64,000 nucleotides of DNA, from NCBI GenBank assembly GCA_025200525.1, contig JANUSC010000050.1, forward strand, positions 992,001 to 1,056,000. Reading direction: 5' to 3'. The number at the start of each line of letters is the position of its first letter. Positions within the stretch are counted from its first letter, which is position 1. Origin of the DNA: Camellia lanceoleosa (taxonomy: Eukaryota; Streptophyta; Magnoliopsida; Ericales; Theaceae). Positions 10,223 to 19,410 of this stretch are shown here, one piece after another. The translations under genes were made by a program, and so were the position numbers. The notes below the pieces were generated by a model. It was not told the origin of the DNA and did not search any database. It worked only from the letters and a program-made list of their open reading frames with translations.

Positions 10223-10834
10223 CTAATTCGCGCTTAAATCGGTAGGTGGCTCAGAGTCTGAACAATCCGAAAGCTCAGCGTCAGAGACAAGCTGAGGATC
10301 CTCCATGATAGCCTTGATAGCCGCATCATTTGGTTCTGTTTTGTTCTTCTGGGCATCCTTCTTAACTATGAGTAGCTGCATATCGCGGGCCAACCTACGA
10401 CCCATTTGAGAAATCTCACGTTGTAGTCTTTGATATAGTTGATCAACATTATCAGGATCTTCCTTTTGGATCTCAACAGAACGTGCATTTGGCACCTTCA
10501 GTCGTCTTTCCCGACATAACCTTTCATTTTGCACTCGCTCTATAAATAGTGCGGGCCACTTCAGAAGTCTAGCATTTGCATAACCATATCCTGTTTGATT
10601 ACAACAAGGATCCTCCACCAAACCACATGGATCTCGATAGTACTTGGGCATGACAAAATGTCGCTTCCCGAACCTATCATGATAAGCACAAGAGGCTTCT
10701 AACAAAGGAAATGGTGTTTCATCTTCAGTATCGCCACTTCCCCTTCCCCCTCCTCGTCGTGAACTTTAACCCCTTTGCAAGTTCCTACCACCTCTGCGAT
10801 TCCCACCACTCTCTCCCATGAACCATGTAGCCAT
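10223..10834 (-). CDS. MULE small protein A (one in-frame stop)
   Basis: Family not recognised. The frame is open from an in-frame TAA at 10766-10768 down to the stop at 10223. Upstream of that TAA the same frame continues to ATGs at 10834 and 10819, giving a short Gly/Arg-rich N-terminus (GGNRRGGRN) followed, past the stop, by SSRRGGGRG. I therefore read one gene with a single nonsense codon; otherwise translation must begin at the internal Met of HFVMPKYYRD. The body has KWPALF, LCRERRLKVP, then a basic helix LQREISQMGRRLARDM, and ends in an acidic Ser/Asp/Glu tail (SDAELSDCSDSE). LCRExxLKxP is shared with small protein C (15080-15520), and the layout matches protein B (13178-13615). A TATA box lies 78 bp upstream of the first ATG. 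Confidence 0.6.
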
Positions 10835-10911
10835 GCTAATTTTGTAAAGCAAATAAATGATAATTTTGTAGGGCAAAATGAGTTGTAAGGTTGTGTTTTC
10901 ACCTTTACTCG

Positions 10912-10919
10912 TTTATATA
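10912..10919 (-). promoter_or_regulatory. TATA box of small gene A
   Basis: Minus strand TATATAAA, 78 bp upstream of the ATG at 10834. The motif TGACAACTC (minus strand) lies 66 bp further upstream at 10985-10993. Confidence 0.6.
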
Positions 10920-10984
10920 GTTGGTTATGAACGACTTTAGAAAGATGTCTCTGCATGACAATCCCACATAAATGAACAATGTAT

Positions 10985-10993
10985 GAGTTGTCA
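10985..10993 (-). promoter_or_regulatory. TGACAACTC upstream motif, gene A
   Basis: Coding-strand TGACAACTC (plus-strand GAGTTGTCA). The same nonamer in the same orientation relative to transcription lies upstream of genes B and C, and once in each unit of the adjoining 194-bp array. Confidence 0.5.
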
Positions 10994-11030
10994 GTACATT
11001 GAAAAAATAGAGAAAAGCAAATACTCTGTA

Positions 11031-12320
11031 CGAAGTCACGTGACTTTCTGAATTCACAGTTGCCATGTGACTTTCTGAATTCACAAATCAGTGAATTCAC
11101 TGTTGCCATGTGACTTTCTAAATTGAGAATCCCACATATATTAATAAGAAATGAGTTGTCATTGTAATAAAAAAATCGAGCAAAAAATCGAGAAAACCAA
11201 AGTCTGTGCACCAAGTCACATGTCTTGACAATCCATCTGCATATACTGACAAAATAAGGGCATGCTCATTGTAAGGTAAATCAGTGAATTCACTGTTGCC
11301 ATGTGACTTTCTGAATTGAGAATCCTACATATATATTAATAAGAAATGAGTTGTCATTGTAAAAAAAAAATCGAGTAAAAAATCGAGAAAACCAAAGTCT
11401 GTGCACCAAGTCACATGTCTTGACAATCCATCTGCATATACCAACAAAATAAGGGCATGCTCACTGACGGTAAATCAGTGAATTCACTGTTGCCATGTGA
11501 CTTTCTGAATTGAGAATCCTACATATATATTAATAAGAAATGAGTTGTCATTGTAAAAAAAAAATCGAGTAAAAAATTGAGAAAACCAAAGTCTGTGCAC
11601 TAAGTCACATGTCTTGACAATCCATCTGCATTTTCTTACAAAATAAGGGCATGCTCACTGACGGTAAATCAGTGAATTCACTATTGCCATGTGACTTTCT
11701 GAATTCAGATTCCTATATATATGAAAATGGTGTTGAGTTGTCATTGTAATAAAAAAATTGAGTAATAAATCGAGAAAACCAAAGTCTGTGCACGAAGTCA
11801 CATGTCTTGACAATCCATCTGCATATACCGACAAAATAAGGGCATGCTCACTGACGGTAAATCAGTGAATTCACTGTTGCCATGTGACTTTCTGAATTGA
11901 GATTCCCATATATATCAAAATGGTGTTGAGTTGTCATTGTAATAAAAAAATCGAGCAACAAATCGAGAAAACCAAAGTCTGTGCACCAAGTCACATGTGT
12001 TGACAATCCATTTGCATATACCGACAAAATAAGGGCATGCTCACTGACGGTAAATCAGTGAATTCACTGTTGCCATGTGACTTTCTGAATTGAGATTCCC
12101 ACATATATCAAATTGGTGTTGAGTTGTCATTGTAATTAAAAAATTGAGCAACAAATTGAGAAAACCAAAGTCTGTGCACCAAGTCACATGACTTGACAAT
12201 CCACCTGCATATACCGACAAAATAAGGGCATGCTCACTGTAAGGTAAATCAGTGAATTCACTGTTGCCATGTGACTTTCTGAATTGAGAATCCCACATAC
12301 ATGAAATTGGTGTTGAGGTA
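11031..12320. repeat. 194-bp tandem array between MULE small genes
   Basis: About six and a half units, phase marked by CATGTGAC at 11107, 11300, 11494, 11688, 11881, 12074 and 12268 (period 193-194). Each unit also contains an inverted copy GTCACATG about 108 bp later (11215, 11410, 11604, 11797, 11990, 12183), a palindrome CAGTGAATTCACTG (at 11089 and onward; one unit has an altered copy), and GAGTTGTCA (11153, 11348, 11542, 11735, 11928, 12121). A partial unit at 11031-11088 includes the palindrome GTCACGTGAC. Short frames crossing it are repeat artefacts. Confidence 0.9.
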
Positions 12321-12394
12321 AATCTGTTTGTGTATAATTAATTGTAAATAGTGATTTTGATAAGCAAATTAAGTAAAACCAATGGGGTTTTAAA

Positions 12395-12639
12395 TTTAGT
12401 TCCCCAACTGGACCAACCACTTGGCTTTGAGCTTGTTTGTCTAGCCCCCCAAGTTTAGTTATCTGTCAACCCCCCATTCCTTAATAGAGTCATCATTTTG
12501 ACTAGACTTTCAGGAATTGGAAGGCGACCCTTTCTTCTTTCCCGATGGAGATTGAAATTCTTTATGTACAAGATCCCTATTTCACAAGCCGCAGTTAAGG
12601 GGAGCTTTTCACCGAGCTACCTGTTCTGTTTTATGTGTT
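12395..12639 (+). repeat. 245-bp duplicated segment, copy 1
   Basis: Nearly identical to 12673-12916, with only scattered single-base differences, separated by a 33-bp spacer. Begins TTTAGTTCCCCAACTGG and ends CTGTTTTATGTGTT. No gene recognised in it. Confidence 0.85.
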
Positions 12640-12672
12640 GTTCAAGGCGGTTGTTCGTTTGTATGAACTTTA

Positions 12673-12916
12673 TTTAGTTCCCCAACTGGACCAACCATTG
12701 GCTTTGAGCTTGTTTGTCTAGCCCCCCAAGTTTAGTTATCTGTCAACCCCCCATTCGTTAACAGAGTCATCATTTTGACTGGACTTCCAGGAATTGGAAG
12801 GCGACCCTTTCTTCTTTCTCGATGGAGATTGAAATTCTTTACGTACATGATCCCTATTTCACGAGCCCCAGTTAAGGGAAGCTTTTCACCGAGCTACCTG
12901 TTCTGTTTTATGTGTT
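12673..12916 (+). repeat. 245-bp duplicated segment, copy 2
   Basis: Second copy of 12395-12639. A short open frame within it (from about 12775) has no recognisable domain. Confidence 0.85.
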
Positions 12917-13177
12917 TTAAGTATTCACATAATTCAACATACATTAATCCATTCGTTAATCCAGAACATTCCTTAACTCATTGCAATTCAATAAAGAAAG
13001 TCATGAACTAATAAATGTGCAGTTATAAATGTAGTTATTTCATAAACTTCAAGTTCATAAAACAAATACTTGAAATACATCCGTACGTTAGATGAACAAC
13101 AACATTGTGTCACACTCATGTAACGAAGATATGAGACAACATACAAGCATATATGAAAGATAAAGGTGTTTGATTTC

Positions 13178-13615
13178 TCATTCCTCATCTGACATGTAGT
13201 AGTCATAGAGATATTTTTCATTGTTTAAGACATTATTTCGCTCAATCACTGTCAAATCTCTGTTGCTTGCTTCTGCCATTTCGGTGGCTAACTGAAGCAT
13301 GAAATGTCGACATCTCCGCATCAACATTCTGTTGTTCTCCTTCTTAATTCTGGTAACTGCTTTTTCATAGTCACTCACATTTCGTCTAGCCATGGTCAAT
13401 GAACGACGATGAGGTACCGGTGCCCCAAAGTTACGTAGATCATTAAACAATCCTTCTTGCTCCGTTACCCTGAACGCCCACTCTGCTCGGATACCAGCAT
13501 AATAATCCTTCGGACTCGAGTACTTTTCGCTCTTGTAGTCATAAGTAAATTGATGTAGCAACCACACTTTCGGATTTCTTTGCTGGCGTGAACTTCCTGC
13601 ACCTCTTGAAGACAT
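13178..13615 (-). CDS. MULE small protein B (145 aa)
   Basis: Intact frame from ATG 13615 to stop at 13178; no known family recognised. Layout: a Ser/Arg/Gly-rich start (MSSRGAGSSRQQR), a central RAEWAFRVTEQEGLF helix-like segment, then PHRR, then a basic helix with AVTRIKKENNRMLMRRCRH, and a short acidic end (YYMSDEE). RAEWxFR and the RI.xExNRM helix are shared with protein C, and the overall plan with protein A, so the three are diverged paralogues. The promoter is readable: TATAAATA at 13707-13714 and two TGACAACTC motifs further upstream. The basic helix and acidic tail are compatible with nucleic-acid or protein binding; no function is claimed. Confidence 0.75.
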   Translation of the reverse strand: MSSRGAGSSRQQRNPKVWLLHQFTYDYKSEKYSSPKDYYAGIRAEWAFRVTEQEGLFNDLRNFGAPVPHRRSLTMARRNVSDYEKAVTRIKKENNRMLMRRCRHFMLQLATEMAEASNRDLTVIERNNVLNNEKYLYDYYMSDEE

Positions 13616-13706
13616 TGTTCATAAAATAAACAAACAAATAATAATAGAAATTGTAGATATATTACTATTGTTATGACTTGAACAAACATCATACTGGGGG
13701 TGTCGC

Positions 13707-13714
13707 TATTTATA
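13707..13714 (-). promoter_or_regulatory. TATA box of small gene B
   Basis: Minus-strand TATAAATA (within CTATAAATAGC), about 92 bp upstream of the ATG at 13615. Confidence 0.65.
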
Positions 13715-13940
13715 GACATCATACCGAGGGTTAACTAGAGATGATCTAGTGACGATAACGCATGCTGGGGCACTGTGGAACAAGTGATACCCGTGATATT
13801 TTTTTTTAGCTTTTCATTTCATGCAATGCTGAGTACCCGTGACTTTGTGTACCTTTGATGTAGTCACGGACGTGTTTGTCAGATAAAGTCACAATTATAG
13901 GCCAAATGATGACAATGCAATCCCTTCATATTGGAGCAAT

Positions 13941-13976
13941 GAGTTGTCAAATAAAACAACATGCAGTGAGTTGTCA
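13941..13976 (-). promoter_or_regulatory. two TGACAACTC motifs upstream of gene B
   Basis: Plus-strand GAGTTGTCA at 13941-13949 and 13968-13976, reading TGACAACTC on the coding strand. They lie about 230-260 bp upstream of the TATA box. Confidence 0.5.
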
Positions 13977-14904
13977 CATCGCTACATGAAACTATTTTTT
14001 CATACTTACTTTTTCCATACAGTAAGTAGTCACTTGGAATTGACGATTTCAGTAGAAAGTGGTGTTTTTAAAAAATTATAAATTAAATGTTTAAATTTTT
14101 AATAGGTTTTAAAGTAATATTCTTCATCTCATTTTCTCCTCTTTGCATTTTTTGCTTTATTCGGTAAATTACACTTTACTCCTTTAGTCCATCACATAAT
14201 TGTTTATCAACACTATTGCCATGTGATCGTATTGATGTGACTGACATGAATTCTGAAATGTGATAAAAAAAAAATAAAGCATTTACTTGCACTGCAGAAA
14301 GTCACATGCATCACGAAATGTGAGGAAAAAAGTGACAAACTATATAAGCATGGCAAAGTCAGAAAGTCACATGCATTACTGCATCACAGCATAAAGTGGC
14401 ATGCATCACTGCATCACTGCACAAAGTCAGATGCATCACTGCATCGCTGCACAAAGTAACATAGCATCTGAGGAAAAAACAAAGCATCCAAATTATTACA
14501 CCGATTCAAGTAATTGGTGAGCATCACTGACAAATATTGGACGTATCACTGCGCCGAGCTACAATTTATTATCGTACCATACCTACTGTGCCCTTGTGAA
14601 TTATGCAATCCATTTAAATTTTGAGGGGGTGTCATAACAAAATAACAACTAATTAATAAATATGTCAATACACGTTAAAAGTAAACAAATTTCTGAAACA
14701 TATTTCAAAAAAATTAAAAATATTTAAAAGATTTTTAAATTGTAATTTCACATTTATTTTTTAAAAAAAATTTCAGGCACAGAAATTTGACTAATTCAGA
14801 CGTTTAGTCGGTTAATCAGCTTGGTTTTTATTTTATTATTTTTTTTAGGTTTTTACTTTTTGTTTTGGAATAACAATAAATTATGCAATTCATAAAAGTC
14901 GAAG
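13977..14904. other. non-coding region between divergent small genes B and C
   Basis: No gene. Contains GTCACATG at 14301 and 14366, the same octamer as in the 194-bp array, and runs of GCATCACTGCATCAC with AAAGTCAGATG/AAAGTCACATG variants at about 14295-14460. These may be degenerate remains of regulatory repeats. Confidence 0.5.
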
Positions 14905-14965
14905 TGACAACTCCTATCAAGTTGATGGATAGTTGTTCAGGTCATAAAAGTTGACGTGACAACTC
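14905..14965 (+). promoter_or_regulatory. two TGACAACTC motifs upstream of gene C
   Basis: Plus-strand TGACAACTC at 14905-14913 and 14957-14965. They are inverted relative to all copies further left, but in the same orientation relative to their own gene. The nearer one is 57 bp upstream of the TATA box. Confidence 0.55.
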
Positions 14966-15021
14966 TGATGCATAGTTCTTTACAATAATTTCATACATAC
15001 AACTACCATGTGTATATATGG

Positions 15022-15029
15022 TATAAATA
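15022..15029 (+). promoter_or_regulatory. TATA box of small gene C
   Basis: TATAAATA, 51 bp upstream of the ATG at 15080. It lies downstream of an earlier in-frame ATG at 15008, which argues against that ATG being the start. Confidence 0.6.
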
Positions 15030-15079
15030 TCGCATCATACCACAACAAAAGTTTTACAGCTATTTCGAGCAATAGCATC

Positions 15080-15520
15080 ATGAAATATACGGTGGTTGAT
15101 CTATATTCAGCAATGGGTCGCTATTGGGTTGCAGATGGAGATGAATTTGAATACCCAATGAATCCAAATTTGCGTTACTCACGTGCCACCGTCAATACCA
15201 TGAGAGCTGAGTGGGAATTTCGCATAACTCGAGCAAATGTTCTCGTTGAGCTATGTCGTGAAGTTAATCTTAAATTTCCTCGTCGGTTAGCCATGCGTAT
15301 GCCAACTGACACTCCGCAGTTGTTGCAAAGGGCATTACATCGTATCCGCGACGAGGTTAATCGCATGACCCAACGTTTGCAAAGGTCCGGACTAATGAAG
15401 ACCGCAAATGAGCGTACCGAAGATGGGTTAATGGATGATGCACACCAGTACTACGCCTGGAGCATGGATGTTATGTATGAATCTGATATTGAGATGTCAG
15501 ATGATGATGATAATGAATGA
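15080..15520 (+). CDS. MULE small protein C (about 146 aa)
   Basis: Intact frame; no known family recognised. The ATG at 15080 is preferred to the upstream in-frame ATG at 15008 because a TATA box lies between them. Order of parts: an N-terminal MKYTVVDLYSAMGRYW segment, RAEWEFRITRANVLVE, LCREVNLKFPRR, a basic helix HRIRDEVNRMTQRLQR, and a strongly acidic C-terminus (SDIEMSDDDDNE). RAEWxFR and the RxxxExNRM helix match protein B; LCRExxLKxP matches protein A. It is the only one of the three small genes on the plus strand, and its upstream TGACAACTC motifs are flipped with it. A short frame overlapping its end (15435-15689) is a shadow. Confidence 0.75.
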   Translation: MKYTVVDLYSAMGRYWVADGDEFEYPMNPNLRYSRATVNTMRAEWEFRITRANVLVELCREVNLKFPRRLAMRMPTDTPQLLQRALHRIRDEVNRMTQRLQRSGLMKTANERTEDGLMDDAHQYYAWSMDVMYESDIEMSDDDDNE

Positions 15521-16272
15521 AATTGTTTGGATGAACACCCAAACCATTTCTGTAATGCATGCAATTTGTAATGCTTATCCACCACTTATCAATGAAGGGA
15601 GATATTTCAATTGTTTTCGAATATTTCTTGTCATTCTACCTTTGCTTTCTCTCTGTTATTGTTATTTTGAAGAACGCTACTTGAACTAGACTTTCATTAT
15701 TTCATGCATTATTGATGTGGAATATAATAATGATACTTAATGAAGTACATGTTCATATAACAAATAGTTCAAATACTTGTTTGGTTATCATTGGTTTGTA
15801 CATGAAAAGAAGACAGTGAATGCAATCATTCAGAAAAGTGAAAGAAAAGGGAAAACAAAATTATGTGCGTATTTAGATATTTATTTTGTTTCCTTTTTGT
15901 TTTCGTTTTCATTTTTTAGGAAAACATCAAAACAAGTCAGAATAACAAAATTGTAAAATTATATTTTCCGAATAAATAAGTACGATACATTTACATCATC
16001 TGTACAAGTTTGATATACAAAAACTATAACAAAAAGTATAAATAAAATAAACTATACACTCCACATCACACCCGCTAATGCCCTAACTTGCCCCCAGTCC
16101 CACAACCCCGACCGTGGACCTCCCTCCTCAGTCTCCTGCGGTAGACTCTCTGAATATCTGGCTCTCCCAATCGAAAATGCGTATCCTGTGGAGCTCGTGG
16201 ATCGTGACCCTCTTGCATGTGCCGCCTCGATCTCTGCTTGGCGAAGATCGGATCTTCTTGTGAGTGTGAAAC
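15521..16272. other. non-coding DNA, perhaps including a PMD-gene tail
   Basis: 15521-16050 is AT-rich with nothing recognised. At 16052-16276 an open minus-strand frame (about 74 codons, GGPRSGLWDWGQV near its end) overlaps the last codons of the PMD gene in a different frame. It could be the original C-terminal end displaced by a frameshift, but this is weak. Confidence 0.35.
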
Positions 16273-18610
16273 TCAAAGATTCGGTGCAACTATATCACGA
16301 TCTGCAGCTGGAGCTCGACCTCTGCCTCTGCCCGCACCATGACCTCTGCCGCGACGTCCGCCACGACCAAAACCTCGACCTCTCCCGCGCCCTCTGGGAG
16401 GGGGCTCAATATGGCCCTCAGCATCAACGTGGGAGATGCCAGTGAGAACTGCATCATGTGTACTCATGGTCGCGGTGGAACTGTCTGGTGGTTGTAACTG
16501 GGTGGGTGGGGTAAGAACGTCATACATGTATGGGGACGGTGTCCAATCAGGGTCAGGCATATAAGGTATGCCAGTATGCTGCGTATGAAGTACGTCGAGG
16601 GAATCTGCAGATATCAATGGGGTAGTATGTGGGGTGACCGATGTCGGCGATGTGGCGGCATTTGAAGTGGAAGGCGCCGACGTGACGGCCGATGTGTCTG
16701 GATCATTTCCGGCGTGTACACCGTAGTGGCCGAAATGCAAACGATCTCCCTGATGGGCAAGCTAGAATGTCTGGTACAATAACTCCTGAATCTCTGCAAC
16801 GGCCTCCAAGGCATGCTGTCCGTCACGTCTCAAATGGGCGTCCTCAGCCAAGTGAAACACCCTCCCAGCTCCAGCCACCTGAACAGACATGCAGACGTAT
16901 TATTAGGCTACAGTTGACTGAAAGTAAAGCAAGTATGATTTTAATAATTATCTGACACATAATATGATACTCACCAATGCCTTAAGATAAGGGCCAACTC
17001 CCTGATATCCAGACTCAGACACGTGGCTCGGATTCCCGACTAGTAGGTGTGTATGTCGCCGATACCACAACATGTAAGGGTCGGAAGAGGGGAGCACCTC
17101 ATCGCTGTAGTCACTGCATAATATCGTCTCCGGCCATCCCACAATCAGATATATGGCATATAAACAGATGCCGCCAGCTCGGCCACGCCTATTAGTGACG
17201 TGCAACTGCCACTCAGTGTCGAATCGATCCGGCACGGACTGCACCCGACCAAACTGTCGGAGGACACGATGGGGGAGATGCCACTCAACCACGTCAAAAC
17301 AAATAAGTGGCACTCTCGCCATCCATATCTCCTGACCCAGTCGGGAGTCGGGAGCGTGACGAGGACCCCAAAGATAAGGTCGCAGATAAACTACAATGAC
17401 GACAAATAAATTAAATTTTGCTCGTGAACTCAAAACATATACAATGAAGAAGACAACTAAAACGCAATCAAAAAATTTCATACCTCTCCCTCAATCATCC
17501 GGTCTAGCTGGTCTCTATAAACTACCACTACGTGGGTCGAGACGACCTCGTGGCCCATGTCAACCCTCCACCGGCTACCTCGCGGTCCGGTGGGCATCTG
17601 CATGTCCCCCTCACCCATAGGAAGCTCACCAGGACCAACCTGTTGCCGCCTAGACGGGGCAATACGAATCAATCTCTCCCATACCCAAATCTGCAATAGT
17701 TTGAACACAATTACAATACTTATATATGACATACAATATGAATTGACATGTAATAAAATTGTTACTAACCTGTAGCAACACAAGTGGTCCTCCAATCTCC
17801 TCAGACCCACTCAAGGCCACGACATAGCATCCTATACAACCATGCCAGAGCCATGCTACCCCAGCTGTACTGCCCAATCTCCTCAATGTCTCTCAGCAAT
17901 GGCAAGTACATCAGCTTGACCAGGTTCTGTGACTTATCAGGGAGAAGTACCCCCCCAATAAGCCACAGAATATATGCTCGGGTATGCTGCTGTACCAACT
18001 CATCTGGAGCATGATCTGGAAGATGAGCAAAGTGCTCCGCCAACCACCTGACCCTCAGTCTACCTGCCTGTAAATCTGCTGGTGTGGGTGCTACTCCCAA
18101 TAGCTCAGCACATAGGGCTATCCACTGCTCCGTCGCGATAGATGGGTCAACTCCAGTAACTGCTCGGCCATCAATCCGAAGACCATATAGGACAGATACG
18201 TCCTGCAACGTGACGGTGGCCTCCCCGATCGGGAAATGGAATGTATGAGTCTCTGTGCGCCACCTCTCGACGAGAGCAGTGATGAGTGCGTGGTCCAGTC
18301 GAATGTGCCCGATACGATACACACCATAGAATCCCGCGCGTAATAGATACTGCAAGACTCTATGGTCCAACGGATGGTCCCACAATCCACCATCTGCCCG
18401 ACGGCATGTCAACACTGTGCGTGCCTCATCCTGCACAAAAGAATTATCAGTTTAAATACTAACATTATCCCGAAATATACAACAAAATGCAAGGTATTTT
18501 AATTGTGGGCGTAAAGTCCAACAAACGTTATTGCATACCGGACGATCCCACATACTGTCAGCCCGATGTGCCTGCCTGAACAGTGGAACCTCCTCAGGTA
18601 CATGTGCCAT
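16273..18610 (-). CDS. MULE-borne plant mobile domain (PMD) protein, disrupted
   Basis: Minus-strand gene with five exons read from GT-AG borders: 18539-18610 (ATG at 18610), 17770-18430, 17484-17690, 16975-17390 and 16273-16878. Exon 2 carries the PMD core: DHRVLQYLLRAGFYGV, ALVERWRTETHTFHFPIGE, VSVLYGLRIDG, then WLIGGVLLPDK and SWGSMALAWLYRMLCR. Exon 3 continues with IWVWERLIRIAP. Exon 5 ends in an RGG-like tail (GRGRGRGFGRGGRRGRG). Two lesions are seen: a frameshift near 17810-17830 between LYRMLCR and EEIGGPLVLLQ, and an in-frame TAG at 16762-16764. PMD proteins such as Arabidopsis MAIN and MAIL1 act in nuclear silencing, and relatives are known in transposons. The gene is co-oriented with the transposase about 800 bp upstream. 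Confidence 0.8.
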
Positions 18611-19410
18611 GAAGCCTGTACAACTGAAATATTAGATCATCCATATCAAAATCTCATTTAATCATAATATAATAACAGAGAAAACTGTAATTATTGATTT
18701 TGTAGTTAACGATGTAAAATACAATGAAGTAAATGTTATGGGTTCGAGAAAAGATAAATTTATGTGCCACTTATACGAAGGCAATTCGAAATTAATGATT
18801 ACATTTATGGCATATTTGACAAAACTTAAATATTGATTTTGTAATGCTGCAAGTTTGAATAAATTATAAATTTTGCAAAATACATATAAAATTTTGTAAT
18901 TGTGAACAATGACTGCAGCATTCCAATTTATAAAATTTTAATTTATAATAGGTTAATTTTTTATAATAGGTTAATTTTTTTAATAGGTTAATTTTTTTAA
19001 ATTCCAATTTTGTAATTTTTTTAATTTATATAGCATTCGATATTAAATATATTCAAAAATATGAAATTTTGAAATGATAGAAGAACTACGTGATTAAGTA
19101 TAGAAGCTTGTAATACACATTTCGAATCAAGTAGACGGTGAAAAACTAGTACACATTTTCAATAAATTATACAAGTTTGCATAAATTATACACATTTGTA
19201 ATTTTGCATTACACATTTTTCAATCAAGTACACATTTTGTAATACACATTCAAAATAGATAGGTAACGAAAGAATTGAAAAAAACATAATTAAATGATCT
19301 ATTACAAATGAAGAATTTCAAAATGATATATTACAACATGTAAGTATTACAGTCTTCATCGATCAAGTCGCGCCGGACATGTTCGCCTGTCATGACCTGT
19401 CTGGTGGCAC
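18611..19410. other. AT-rich spacer between PMD and transposase genes
   Basis: No gene recognised. A short T-rich triplication (ATAGGTTAATTTTTT) lies at about 18950-19000. Confidence 0.5.

Noticed and set aside
10699..11214. 171-codon minus-strand frame
   Set aside because: It overlaps gene A's start and TATA region in another frame and runs into the repeat array; no conserved motif.
11031..12320. CRISPR-like regular repeat array
   Set aside because: Whole 194-bp units are repeated with no unique spacers, in a plant transposon.
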